Made by a program: the position numbers and the translations under genes
The notes under the pieces: generated by a model
What the model saw: only the letters and a program-made list of their open reading frames with translations
Told to the model about the DNA's origin: nothing
Database searches by the model: none
NCBI RefSeq assembly: GCF_004340665.1
Contig: NZ_SLWO01000001.1
Location: forward strand, 374,450-438,449
Direction of reading: 5' to 3'
Origin: Pedobacter psychrotolerans
GTDB lineage: Bacteria > Bacteroidota > Bacteroidia > Sphingobacteriales > Sphingobacteriaceae
Length of the DNA: 64,000 nucleotides
Shown here: positions 16,892-26,670 of the stretch, piece after piece
Numbering within the stretch: position 1 is the stretch's first letter
How the letters are laid out: every line of letters begins with the position of its first letter

Positions 16892-19012
16892 ATGTCTGTT
16901 AAAGAAACAAATTATAAGTACGTAAGCTACTTATGGGATGACGAAGAAGCCGCAAAATTGGCTGGAGATGAAGTTGCATTATTAATTTACCGCTCTAATT
17001 TGTTGGGCGCAGATTTGCGTCTCACTAATTATGGTGGTGGAAATACTTCATGCAAGTTAATGGAAAAAGATCCGCTTACCGGTAATGAAACCGAAGTGAT
17101 GTGGGTTAAAGGATCGGGTGGTGATTTAGGAACATTGAAGAAAAGTGGATTAGCTGCTCTTTATATAGATCGCCTCCGCAGTTTAAAAAATATTTACCGT
17201 GGCGTAGAACACGAAGATGAAATGGTTGAACTGTTTAATCACTGTATTTTTGATTTAAGTTCTAAAGCACCATCAATTGATACCCCTTTACATGGTTTCC
17301 TGCCATTTGCACATATTGATCACCTACATCCGGATGCTGCTATTGCTATTGCTGCGGCTAAAGACGGTAAAAAAATCACTGAAGAATTATTCGGTGGAAC
17401 AATTGGTTGGGTAGAATGGAAAAAACCAGGTTTTGAACTAGGCTTGCAATTAAAGCAATGTCTTGATGAAAATCCAGGTATACGCGGAATTATGTTAGGC
17501 TCCCATGGTTTATTCACCTGGGGTGATACGGCTTATGAAAGTTATTTAAATACGCTGGATGTAATCGAAATCTGTTCCGATTATCTTGCTCAAAACTATG
17601 GTAAAAAAGGGCCGGTTTTCGGCGGACAAAAAATAGAAAGTGCTACTGATGTTAACCGCAAAAAACAAGCAGCTGCATTAGCGCCTGTACTTCGTGGTTT
17701 ATGTTCTTCTAAACAACACATGATCGGTCATTTTACTGATGATGTTCGCGTTTTAGAATTTACAAACTCCAATGATCTTTCGCGTTTGGCACCAATGGGT
17801 ACCAGCTGTCCGGATCACTTTTTAAGAACAAAGATTAGTCCGTTGGTTTTAGATTTGGCAATTGATGCTGATCTATCCGATGTAAAGGCAATAAAAGAAA
17901 AACTGTTACCTGCGTTTGAGGCTTACAGAGCAATGTATACAGATTATTATGAAACCTGTAAACATCCAAACAGTCCTGCGATTCGTGATACCAATCCAGT
18001 GGTAATTTTATATCCAGGTGTAGGTATGTTCACCTTCTCAAAGGATAAACAAACGGCAAGGGTTGCGGCAGAGTTTTACATCAATGCCATTAACGTGATG
18101 AAAGGCGCTGAGGCAATTTCATCATATACTTCTTTACCTCATCAGGAAGCATTTAATATCGAATACTGGTTATTGGAAGAAGCCAAGCTGCAACGGATGC
18201 CTAAGCCAAAACCACTTACTGGCAAAATTGCCTTAATCACGGGTAGCGCTGGCGGTATCGGTAAAGCTATTGCCAAGAAATTTGTTGCTGAAGGTGGTGT
18301 GGTCATTTTAAATGATATGAATGCAGAACGTTTGGAAGAAGCCGGAGCTGAATTTGCCAAACAGTTTGGTAAAGATGCTTACAGTACAGCGCTTTTAAAT
18401 GTAACCAGTCAGGAAGATATTGATGGTGCTTTTAATGCTGCGGCTTTGGCTTTTGGAGGGATTGATATCGTTGTCAATAATGCGGGCTTATCCATTTCTA
18501 AAACCATTGGTGATCACTCTGAAAAAGATTGGGATTTATTGTACGATGTGTTAGTGAAAGGCCAGTTCTTCATTACGCAGGCTGCAACAAAGATGATGCA
18601 AAAGCAAGATGTTGGTGGTGATATCATTAATATTGTAAGTAAGAACGCCTTGGTAAGCGGACCAAATAATGCTGGTTATGGAAGTGCGAAGGCTGCTCAA
18701 CTTCATTTAAGCAGACTAAATGCTGCCGAATTGGGTGCAGATCACATTCGGGTAAATGTAGTTAATCCTGATGCGGTAATTAGCGACAGCAACATTTGGG
18801 CTGGCGGATGGGCCGAAGGTAGAGCGAAAGCGTATGGTGTTACCGTTGCGGAATTGCCTGCGTATTATGCGAAACGCACCTTGTTAAACCAGATTATTTT
18901 ACCTGATGATATCGCAAACGCCTGTTTCGCTTTTGTAGGTGGCTTATTGCAAAAATCTACAGGGAACGTATTAAATGTGGATGGCGGGGTAGCCATGGCA
19001 TTTGTAAGATAG
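16892..19012 (+). CDS. rhaD: bifunctional rhamnulose-1-phosphate aldolase / short-chain dehydrogenase
   Basis: A 706-residue fusion. Residues 1 to about 430 are a class II aldolase (NYGGGNTSCK, WVKGSGGDLG, DTPLHGFLPFAHIDHLHPDA with metal His residues, LGSHGLFTWGD). Residues about 435-706 are an SDR with TGSAGGIGKAIAKKF, NNAG and YGSAKAAQLH. The aldolase splits L-rhamnulose-1-phosphate into DHAP and L-lactaldehyde; the SDR half is thought to oxidise or reduce the lactaldehyde. This fused form is typical of Bacteroidota and some other bacteria. The canonical SDR YxxxK is YGSAK here. Confidence 0.95.
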   Translation: MSVKETNYKYVSYLWDDEEAAKLAGDEVALLIYRSNLLGADLRLTNYGGGNTSCKLMEKDPLTGNETEVMWVKGSGGDLGTLKKSGLAALYIDRLRSLKNIYRGVEHEDEMVELFNHCIFDLSSKAPSIDTPLHGFLPFAHIDHLHPDAAIAIAAAKDGKKITEELFGGTIGWVEWKKPGFELGLQLKQCLDENPGIRGIMLGSHGLFTWGDTAYESYLNTLDVIEICSDYLAQNYGKKGPVFGGQKIESATDVNRKKQAAALAPVLRGLCSSKQHMIGHFTDDVRVLEFTNSNDLSRLAPMGTSCPDHFLRTKISPLVLDLAIDADLSDVKAIKEKLLPAFEAYRAMYTDYYETCKHPNSPAIRDTNPVVILYPGVGMFTFSKDKQTARVAAEFYINAINVMKGAEAISSYTSLPHQEAFNIEYWLLEEAKLQRMPKPKPLTGKIALITGSAGGIGKAIAKKFVAEGGVVILNDMNAERLEEAGAEFAKQFGKDAYSTALLNVTSQEDIDGAFNAAALAFGGIDIVVNNAGLSISKTIGDHSEKDWDLLYDVLVKGQFFITQAATKMMQKQDVGGDIINIVSKNALVSGPNNAGYGSAKAAQLHLSRLNAAELGADHIRVNVVNPDAVISDSNIWAGGWAEGRAKAYGVTVAELPAYYAKRTLLNQIILPDDIANACFAFVGGLLQKSTGNVLNVDGGVAMAFVR

Positions 19013-19020
19013 AATAGCGT

Positions 19021-19116
19021 ACATTTTCGATCCGTTAATACTAATCGAAAATGTTGAAATTGAATTAAGTTAGTTTTAGTAAGTTGTTTTCTCGGTCTGT
19101 GGTTTCCACAGACCGA
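19021..19116 (+). promoter_or_regulatory. two strong hairpins between rhaD and rhaI
   Basis: Hairpin one: ACATTTTCGAT / ATCGAAAATGT (19021-19031 with 19044-19054). Hairpin two: TCGGTCTGTGG / CCACAGACCGA (19092-19102 with 19106-19116, three-base loop). Neither has a T-run, so they look more like mRNA stabilising or processing sites than terminators, and could set different levels of rhaTD and rhaIB. Confidence 0.6.
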
Positions 19117-19199
19117 AAATGACTTTTAGAAGGAGCATCCACCAGTTGGAAAATAATGGCGATCTCGCCGATGATTAACCTAACACACCAAATATTGCA

Positions 19200-20480
19200 A
19201 TGAATATTGAGCAGAACCAAATAGAAAAACATAACGATTCCCTTTCTACTTCACACCAGCGCAAGTTGGATTTCTTAAAGGAAGATTGGTCGCATGTTGA
19301 CCTAGAAAGCGTCATCCAAAAATTAGTAGATTTTCAAATTGCCATTCCGAGTTGGGCCTTAGGTACGGGCGGAACCCGTTTCGGTCGTTTTGCTATTACA
19401 GGCGGTGAGCCTAGAACTATTGAAGAGAAAATCGAAGATGTAGGTTTGCTACATGCTCTGAATGGTGCTAGTGGTGCAATTTCGCTTCATATTCCATGGG
19501 ATATTCCTCAGAATGCAGAAAGCTTAAAAAGTTTGGCTTCCAGCTATGGCTTGAAGTTCGATGCAATGAATTCAAACACGTTTCAAGATCAGGCAGGTTC
19601 TGCACATAGCTATAAGTTCGGTTCACTCCAAAATGTGAACAAAGCTATTCGTCAGCAAGCTATTGAACATAACATCGAAGTAATTAAACATGGGATCGCC
19701 TTAGGTTCTGATGCTTTAACGGTTTGGTTGGCAGATGGATCTTGTTTTCCAGGTCAGTTAAACTTCCGTAAAGCTTTCGAAAATACCTTGGAAAGCTTAC
19801 AGGAAATTTATGCGGCCTTACCGGAAGACTGGAAAATCTTCGTAGAATATAAAGCCTTCGAGCCTAATTTCTATTCTACAACCGTTGGCGATTGGGGTCA
19901 ATCTTTATTGTATGCCAGTAAATTGGGTAAGAAAGCTTACACGCTGGTAGATTTAGGTCATCATTTACCAAATGCCAACATTGAGCAGATTGTAGCCTTA
20001 CTTTTAATGGAAGGAAAGCTGGGAGGCTTCCATTTTAATGATTCCAAATACGGCGATGACGATTTAACTGCCGGAAGCATCAAGCCTTATCAATTGTTCT
20101 TAATTTTTAACGAACTGGTAGAAGGAATGGATGCAAAAGGCATGAACCATGCAAAAGATTTAGGCTGGATGATTGATGCCTCACACAACGTGAAAGATCC
20201 TTTAGAAGATTTACTGCAATCTGTAGAAGCCATTATGATTGCTTATGCACAGGCTTTATTGGTAGATAGAAATGCATTAAAGGTTGCTCAGGATAATAAT
20301 GACGTAGCAAAAGCGCAAGAAATTCTGCAAAATACTTTCCGTAGCGATTTAAGACCATTGGTTGCTGAAGCGAGATTAAGAGCTGGTGCAGTGTTATCGC
20401 CAATTGGATTATACCGCGATTTAGCCGTGAGAAGTAATTTAGTTAATCACCGTGGAAATACTGTAGCTACAGGTTTATAA
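19200..20480 (+). CDS. rhaI: L-rhamnose isomerase (RhaI type)
   Basis: A 426-residue TIM-barrel sugar isomerase. Recognisable blocks are PSWALGTGGTRFGRF, SLHIPWDIP, LTVWLADGSCFPGQ (metal site), FVEYKAFEP, LVDLGHHLPNANIEQI and GGFHFNDSKYGDDDLT, matching the xylose-isomerase-like RhaI family rather than E. coli RhaA. It converts L-rhamnose to L-rhamnulose. Its 3' end is 17 bases from the kinase gene. The 187-base gap before it is the largest in the operon. Confidence 0.93.
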   Translation: MNIEQNQIEKHNDSLSTSHQRKLDFLKEDWSHVDLESVIQKLVDFQIAIPSWALGTGGTRFGRFAITGGEPRTIEEKIEDVGLLHALNGASGAISLHIPWDIPQNAESLKSLASSYGLKFDAMNSNTFQDQAGSAHSYKFGSLQNVNKAIRQQAIEHNIEVIKHGIALGSDALTVWLADGSCFPGQLNFRKAFENTLESLQEIYAALPEDWKIFVEYKAFEPNFYSTTVGDWGQSLLYASKLGKKAYTLVDLGHHLPNANIEQIVALLLMEGKLGGFHFNDSKYGDDDLTAGSIKPYQLFLIFNELVEGMDAKGMNHAKDLGWMIDASHNVKDPLEDLLQSVEAIMIAYAQALLVDRNALKVAQDNNDVAKAQEILQNTFRSDLRPLVAEARLRAGAVLSPIGLYRDLAVRSNLVNHRGNTVATGL

Positions 20481-20497
20481 TTGAAGAGGAAGTAGAA

Positions 20498-21877
20498 ATG
20501 CCTAAACCTGTTATCGCCATATTTGATGTTGGAAAAACGAATAAAAAACTATTTTTAATTGATGAGAATTATAGCATTGTTTACGAAAGGTCGGCACGTT
20601 TTGTAGAAACGGTAGATGAAGATGGCGAAGCTTGCGAAAACCTCGAAAGCTTAAAATCTTCCGTATACGATTCGTTGAACCAAGTGATGCAGTTAAAAGA
20701 GTTCGATATTAAAGCCATCAATTTTTCAACCTATGGTGCCAGTTTTGTTTACCTGGATGAATCTGGAGAACCCTTAACACCACTTTATAATTATTTAAAG
20801 GAATATCCTGAAGTGCTTAAAAAAGCATTTTATGTGAAATATGGAGGAGAAGAGAAAATTTCTCTGGAAACTGCTTCACCTGTTTTGGGAAGTTTAAATT
20901 CTGGCATGCAACTTTATCGACTGAAAAATGAAAGGCCTGAATTGTTTAACCGCATCAAGTATGCCTTGCATTTACCGCAATACCTCAGCTATTTGCTTAC
21001 CGGAAAAGCGGTGGCAGATATCACGAGTATTGGCTGCCATACACAGCTTTGGGATTTCAACAAAGATGAATACCACCAGTGGGTTAAAACAGAAGAAATA
21101 GATCAAAAATTTGGTGAGTTCACGCCTGCAGATACAACCATTAAAACCACATTTTTGGGTAAAGAAGTAAGTGTTGGTGTGGGCCTGCATGATAGTTCTG
21201 CTGCATTAATTCCATACCTGGCAAACTTTAATACACCTTTTGTACTCCTTTCTACCGGAACATGGTGTATCAGCCTTAATCCGTTTAATCAGGAGCCACT
21301 TCAGGCCGATGAATTAAAGAAGGATTGTTTGTGCTACATGCATTTTAAAGGTAAGGCGGTAAAGGCTTCCCGAATTTTTGCAGGGAATGAACATGAGGTG
21401 CAGCTTAAGCGAATTGCTACACATTTCGATCGTGCAGCATACCTCTTCAAACATTTAAAGTTTAATCCCGGATTGGTTTTAAAGCTGGTTAATAAAGTAC
21501 CTGAAAATCAACATGCACAAATGGCATTTTCATTAACTTCTGCTTTCCCAGCACGTGATTTAAATATCTTCCAAACGGCTGAAGAAGCTTATCATCAATT
21601 GATTATAGATTTGATTAAACAACAGGTTTACTCGCTTAAGCTCATTCTAAATCCTGGCGTGAGGCGGATTTTTGTGGACGGTGGGTTTGGGAAAAATGCC
21701 ATCTATATGCATTTACTGGCCAGCGCCGTGCCGGATATTGAAGTTTATGCTTCTTCTGTATCTCAGGCCACTGCAATTGGAACTGCATTGGCCATTAATA
21801 ATGTTTGGAATGATAATCCTGCACCAACCGATATGATTAACCTAAAGTATTATTCTGCCATTCAGCGAACGTTATAA
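20498..21877 (+). CDS. rhaB: L-rhamnulokinase (FGGY kinase)
   Basis: A 459-residue FGGY-family kinase. The N-terminal ATPase domain starts IAIFDVGKTNKKLFLID (phosphate-1 motif); GLHDSSAALIPYL and LLSTGTWCISLNP follow near residues 230-255; FVDGGFGKNAIYMHLLA (adenosine motif) lies near residue 390. It phosphorylates L-rhamnulose, inferred mainly from operon context. An AGAGGAAG stretch before the ATG resembles a Shine-Dalgarno site. Confidence 0.9.
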   Translation: MPKPVIAIFDVGKTNKKLFLIDENYSIVYERSARFVETVDEDGEACENLESLKSSVYDSLNQVMQLKEFDIKAINFSTYGASFVYLDESGEPLTPLYNYLKEYPEVLKKAFYVKYGGEEKISLETASPVLGSLNSGMQLYRLKNERPELFNRIKYALHLPQYLSYLLTGKAVADITSIGCHTQLWDFNKDEYHQWVKTEEIDQKFGEFTPADTTIKTTFLGKEVSVGVGLHDSSAALIPYLANFNTPFVLLSTGTWCISLNPFNQEPLQADELKKDCLCYMHFKGKAVKASRIFAGNEHEVQLKRIATHFDRAAYLFKHLKFNPGLVLKLVNKVPENQHAQMAFSLTSAFPARDLNIFQTAEEAYHQLIIDLIKQQVYSLKLILNPGVRRIFVDGGFGKNAIYMHLLASAVPDIEVYASSVSQATAIGTALAINNVWNDNPAPTDMINLKYYSAIQRTL

Positions 21878-21937
21878 TACAAAATCTGATCAGGCAGCAG
21901 ATTTTTTCATATATTCGAAACCCTAGCAAAGAATCGT

Positions 21938-22969
21938 TTGAAACCAGAAGATATCCTAAATTATATTCAAATTGATGAGTATTCATCAACACCAAAGTAT
22001 AAGCAGTTAACCAATGCTATTTTGAATGGAATTGATATGGGTAAGTTGAAAAAAGGAAGTTTGCTTCCTTCTATTAATGAGCTCAGCTTTAGTCTTGAAA
22101 TGTCTAGAGATACTGCAGAAAAAGGTTATCGCAATCTTCGTAAACTTGGTGTGGTAGATTCTGTTCCTGGAAAGGGGTATTTTATCATTAACACTGATTT
22201 TACCAGAAAACTAAAGGTTTGTTTGCTCTTTAACAAACTGAGTACCCACAAAAAAATCATTTACGATTCCTTTACCAAGGCTATCGGAGAGCATGCTGCA
22301 ATTGATTTTTACATCTATAACAATGATTATGTTTTCTTCAAGAAAATGATCATCAGCAAAAAGGATGATTACACACACTTTGTCATTATTCCGCATTTTT
22401 TGGAAGGGGGAGAGAATGCTCATGAAGTCATTAACACTATTCCAAAAGAGAAACTAATCATTTTAGATAAGCTCCTACCCGGAGTAACCGGAGATTACGC
22501 TGCGGCCTATGAGAATTTTGCACAAGACATTTATGCAGCCTTAGAGCAAGCCCTCAGCCGACTTTCCAATTATACCACACTTAAAATTATTTTCCCTAAG
22601 AACAGTTATTTCCCACAAGAAATTTTAAGTGGTTTTTACAGGTTTTGCCAGCAATATGCATTCGCGCATAAGGTAATCCATAACATTAAGGAAGAGGAAA
22701 TTCAACCTGGTGAAGTTTATATCAATTTAATGGAGGATGATTTAGTTACCCTAATTGAGCGGCTGATTATTTTAAAACTCGAAATAGGAAAAGATGTAGG
22801 TGTAATTTCTTATAATGAAACCCCATTAAAGAGGATTATTCTAGATGGAATTACCACGATATCGACCGATTTTAGTTTTTTAGGTACGCAGGCTGCGGAA
22901 TTTGTGCTGAACGGAAAAACAGAAAAAGTTGCTGTTCCATTTTATCTCAATCTGAGAAATTCATTGTAA
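21938..22969 (+). CDS. GntR-family regulator of the rhamnose operon
   Basis: A 343-residue regulator that probably starts at TTG (21938), since MKPEDILNYIQIDEYSSTPKYKQL is the normal opening of this family. Residues 18-85 form a GntR winged helix (LPSINELSFSLEMSRDTAEKGY, then GKGYFI). Residues 90-343 resemble a periplasmic-binding/LacI-like sensor domain. Downstream of rhaB by 60 bases, it is expected to sense L-rhamnose or a phosphorylated product. Direct evidence for its operator is lacking. Confidence 0.88.
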   Translation: MKPEDILNYIQIDEYSSTPKYKQLTNAILNGIDMGKLKKGSLLPSINELSFSLEMSRDTAEKGYRNLRKLGVVDSVPGKGYFIINTDFTRKLKVCLLFNKLSTHKKIIYDSFTKAIGEHAAIDFYIYNNDYVFFKKMIISKKDDYTHFVIIPHFLEGGENAHEVINTIPKEKLIILDKLLPGVTGDYAAAYENFAQDIYAALEQALSRLSNYTTLKIIFPKNSYFPQEILSGFYRFCQQYAFAHKVIHNIKEEEIQPGEVYINLMEDDLVTLIERLIILKLEIGKDVGVISYNETPLKRIILDGITTISTDFSFLGTQAAEFVLNGKTEKVAVPFYLNLRNSL

Positions 22970-23055
22970 TATTAAAACTTAATCATTTTGAAACAATACT
23001 GATTTTCTAAACCTGCAAGGTTTATGCTATTTTTACACTTTACAAATTTGTTTAA

Positions 23056-26000
23056 ATGAGCGAAGATAAGGCAGGAACATCATCAGTATTCTCTAATCCA
23101 TATGATTACGTATTGCATGATTTCAACCTGAAGGATTTAAATGGCATTTTCATTTTAAAGCACCTTAGTCAGGAAGTTCATACACATGCCAAAGGCTTTT
23201 TTAATCTCCATCCTGAACAAATAGAAATTGATTTCGCTGCTTTTAGTCACCAGGAATCAGATTTCGTTTTTCCAATCGTTCAAGTGCAGCAAACGGAAAA
23301 TGCGGTGAAATTATCTTGTCGCTGTGCTGCACCAAAAAACAAATTATGTGCGCATCAGGCGCAGGTATTGTACAATATTCTAAACAGGGAAGATCTGGCT
23401 ATCTTTTTTGATGAACGCTTACGTCGGCAAAAACTACATGCTATTGCGCTAGATTACGGACTAGAAAAGGAGAAGAATCTGGATGCTGTTTTTGTATTAA
23501 GCTATCGGGAGGGAATGTTGCAAATTAAACCTAAAATGGGGGCTTTGCAGCCATTTAATAAAGAGGCAAGTCAGCAAATGGCAGATATTTTATTGCCTCA
23601 GCAAAAAAGTACAGGTAGATTAAAACCTGTACATGATTTGAGTAAAATCATTTTGGTATTGGGCCAGCATCGGTATTATAGCAACCTATCCATCGAATTA
23701 TATAAGGCAGATCAAACAAAGACCGGGAAGATTAAAAATCCGTTACAACGGATAAACCTGAATAGTCTTTTATTTCAGACGGATGATAGCGATGAACTGA
23801 AGTTTTATAGTGGCATTTCTACCTTCCAGGCCAATTACAATAACGATCAAACCGGCGAAGAAATTGAAGCCCTTAAGGCTATCGTTAAAAATCCGCAGAA
23901 CATTCCTTTTTATCTGCAGGATCAAAAGCAAACCAATATTCAGGCTTCGACTATTAGCCCTGTAAAGGTGCAGCTACTTGATCTTGATTTACGCCTTTCA
24001 GTTAATCAGCTAAAAGATTTCTATGAAATTACAGGTCGCTTAACCATTGAAGGGAAATCCTACGAGCTCGATCAGCTGGTTCTGGTGCATCAATATTTCG
24101 TTAAACTGAAAGACCAGCTTTATTTAATCACCAGGCCTGATTTTTTACGTGTAATTGGCTTTTTTCAAAAGCAAAGCAACCGTTTAATTTTACATAAAAC
24201 AAAGTATCCAGAGTTTCAAAAACTGATTTTAATCCAGCTGGAAGGTAGCATTAAGGTTGACTATACCTATCTTAAACCTGCTACGGCAGATCAACTGGAG
24301 GAAAAGGGTTTCGATCTTGAAAACGAACAGTTAATTTATTTATCTGAATCAGAAGATTATATTTTACTTACACCCGTGATGCGTTATGGTAACCTGGAGA
24401 TTCCGGTGCTTTCAAAGCGGCAGATTCAGGCACAGGATAAACTCGGTAATGTTTTTACCCTCCACCGTGAAGAGGAAGCTGAACTGCAGTTTATTGCCAG
24501 CATTCTAAAGCAACATCCTTATTTCTACGATCAGGAAACCAATGATTCTTTCTATTTACATCGGAAACGTTTTCTAGAAGAAGCCTGGTTCTTAGAGGCC
24601 TTCGAAGTATGGCGCAATAAGGGGATTCATATATTAGGTTTTAATCAACTTAAAAATAATAAACTCAATCCGCATCAGGCTCAGATTAATATCGAGGTTT
24701 TAAGTGGTACCGATTGGTTTGAAACCAAGGTGAAGGTAAAGTTTGGTAAACAGCAGGTTGCCTTGAAGCATTTGCATAAGTCAATCCGGAATAAGAGTAA
24801 GTTTATTACCCTTGATGATGGAACACAGGGCATTTTACCACATGAATGGATTCAGAAATTTACCGATTATTTTAATGCAGGAGAGGTAACTGATGAAGCC
24901 ATTTTAACGCCTAAAATTAAGTTTGCCACGTTAAACGATCTTTACGAAGATGCGCTCCTGGATGGAGAAGTGAAAAATGAGTTGAAACGCTACCAGCAAA
25001 AGTTTGAGGGTACAGATTCTATACAAGAAATTGAAGTTCCGGAAAGCCTGAATGCTACTTTGCGTCCTTATCAGAAAGATGGTTTAAACTGGCTAAATTT
25101 TCTGGATGACTTTAATTTCGGTGCTTGTTTGGCAGATGATATGGGACTGGGTAAAACCATCCAGATTCTAGCTTTCATTTTATCACAACGTGGAAAAGTA
25201 AGTCATAATACTAACCTGGTGGTGGTTCCTGCATCATTGATTTTTAATTGGAAAGCCGAGGTAGAGAAGTTTGCACCATCTATTACCGTAAAAACCATTT
25301 ATGGCAATGAGCGAATCAAAACTACTGATGAATTTGATCAGTTTGAAATCGTAATCACTTCTTATGGTACGCTACTTTCTGATATTCGCTTTCTGAAGGA
25401 TTATCGGTTCAATTATATTTTCTTGGATGAATCTCAAAACATTAAGAACCCCGAATCTCAACGATACAAGGCCGTTAGGTTGCTAAAATCGCGGAACAAA
25501 GTGGTGATGACGGGCACGCCAATTGAAAATAATACCTTCGACCTTTACGGGCAATTGTCTTTTGCTTGTCCGGGTTTGTTTGGGAGTAAACAGCAGTTTG
25601 CAGATTTATATTCTACGCCGATAGATCAGTTTAAAGATAAAAAGCGGGCAGAAGAGTTGCAAAAGAAAATCAGGCCATTTTTGATGCGGCGCACCAAAGA
25701 ACAGGTGGCTAAGGAACTTCCGGATAAAACAGAGATTGTGCTTTATTGTGAAATGGGTACAGAACAGCGGGAGGTTTATGAAGCAAACAAAAAGGAAATT
25801 CAAGATTACATCCTGGGTAAAACCGAAGATGAATTGCCCAAAAGTGCCATGCATGTGTTGAAAAGCATCACCATGCTGCGACAGATTTGTAACTCTGCGG
25901 CGTTGTTGGCCGATGGAAAATCGTATCTCCAGGCTTCATCAAAAATTGAGGTATTGATGGAGCAGATTGAAGGCAAGGCGAGAAATCATAAAATACTGGT

Positions 26001-26439
26001 GTTTTCTCAATTTGTGACCATGCTGGATCTAATTAAAAAAGAATTGGAGAGCAGAAATATTAAGTACGCATACCTGACAGGCCAGACTCGAAATAGGGAA
26101 GAGGTGGTCAAATCTTTTCAGGAAAATGAAGAGATCCCGGTTTTCTTAATCAGTTTGAAGGCGGGTGGAACGGGTTTAAACTTGACATCGGCTGATTATG
26201 TTTACCTGGTTGATCCATGGTGGAATCCAGCGGTTGAAAATCAGGCGATTGATCGGGCCTATCGGATTGGTCAGCATAAGAATGTAATGGCGGTGCGGTT
26301 GATTTGTCCGGATACGATTGAGGAAAAGATTATGAAACTGCAGGCGTCAAAAAAAGATTTGGTTAAGAATTTAATTCAAACTGATGGTGGGTTTTTTAAA
26401 GGATTGAGTAAAAAAGAGTTGTTGGGATTGCTGGGGTGA
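23056..26439 (+). CDS. SWIM zinc-finger SNF2-family helicase
   Basis: A 1127-residue ATPase. An N-terminal SWIM finger (CRCAAPKNKLCAH, CxC...CxH, near residue 95) is followed by a long middle region and a C-terminal SNF2 motor: LRPYQKDGLNWLNFL, DDMGLGKTIQ (motif I), LDESQNIKNP (motif II), VMTGTPIENN (III), SLKAGGTGLNLTSADYV (V) and DRAYRIGQHKNV (VI). Bacterial members move along double-stranded DNA and act in transcription or repair. The neighbours give no function. No nuclease domain is visible. Confidence 0.93.
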   Translation: MSEDKAGTSSVFSNPYDYVLHDFNLKDLNGIFILKHLSQEVHTHAKGFFNLHPEQIEIDFAAFSHQESDFVFPIVQVQQTENAVKLSCRCAAPKNKLCAHQAQVLYNILNREDLAIFFDERLRRQKLHAIALDYGLEKEKNLDAVFVLSYREGMLQIKPKMGALQPFNKEASQQMADILLPQQKSTGRLKPVHDLSKIILVLGQHRYYSNLSIELYKADQTKTGKIKNPLQRINLNSLLFQTDDSDELKFYSGISTFQANYNNDQTGEEIEALKAIVKNPQNIPFYLQDQKQTNIQASTISPVKVQLLDLDLRLSVNQLKDFYEITGRLTIEGKSYELDQLVLVHQYFVKLKDQLYLITRPDFLRVIGFFQKQSNRLILHKTKYPEFQKLILIQLEGSIKVDYTYLKPATADQLEEKGFDLENEQLIYLSESEDYILLTPVMRYGNLEIPVLSKRQIQAQDKLGNVFTLHREEEAELQFIASILKQHPYFYDQETNDSFYLHRKRFLEEAWFLEAFEVWRNKGIHILGFNQLKNNKLNPHQAQINIEVLSGTDWFETKVKVKFGKQQVALKHLHKSIRNKSKFITLDDGTQGILPHEWIQKFTDYFNAGEVTDEAILTPKIKFATLNDLYEDALLDGEVKNELKRYQQKFEGTDSIQEIEVPESLNATLRPYQKDGLNWLNFLDDFNFGACLADDMGLGKTIQILAFILSQRGKVSHNTNLVVVPASLIFNWKAEVEKFAPSITVKTIYGNERIKTTDEFDQFEIVITSYGTLLSDIRFLKDYRFNYIFLDESQNIKNPESQRYKAVRLLKSRNKVVMTGTPIENNTFDLYGQLSFACPGLFGSKQQFADLYSTPIDQFKDKKRAEELQKKIRPFLMRRTKEQVAKELPDKTEIVLYCEMGTEQREVYEANKKEIQDYILGKTEDELPKSAMHVLKSITMLRQICNSAALLADGKSYLQASSKIEVLMEQIEGKARNHKILVFSQFVTMLDLIKKELESRNIKYAYLTGQTRNREEVVKSFQENEEIPVFLISLKAGGTGLNLTSADYVYLVDPWWNPAVENQAIDRAYRIGQHKNVMAVRLICPDTIEEKIMKLQASKKDLVKNLIQTDGGFFKGLSKKELLGLLG

Positions 26440-26463
26440 TGATTTATAAATGTGAATCAACTT

Positions 26464-26500
26464 GCGAAGTCTCGAAGGCCATTGTGCAGCAAGACTTCGC
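26464..26500. repeat. inverted repeat after the SNF2 gene
   Basis: Perfect 9-bp arms GCGAAGTCT (26464-26472) and AGACTTCGC (26492-26500). There is no T-run. Confidence 0.6.
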
Positions 26501-26579
26501 CAGTTTTCCAATAGTGTTTTTATTGCGAAAGAAGGGCAGGGTTTAACGATGCAGTGAAGCAACTTGGTTTGTGAAAAAG

Positions 26580-26616
26580 ATTGCTTCGTTGGCTGAAAAA
26601 GCCGCCTCGCAATGAC
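26580..26616. repeat. ATTGC/GCAAT hairpin repeat, second copy
   Basis: The complement reads GTCATTGCGAGGCGGC, and matches the copy at 15454-15490 in the opposite orientation. The stem ATTGC (26580-26584) pairs with GCAAT (26609-26613), and an inner GGCT/AGCC hairpin is present. Confidence 0.75.
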
Positions 26617-26670
26617 GACAATATGAATTCGTCGCTCTTCTTCGCAAAAATGGAATGGTTACGCTATTTC

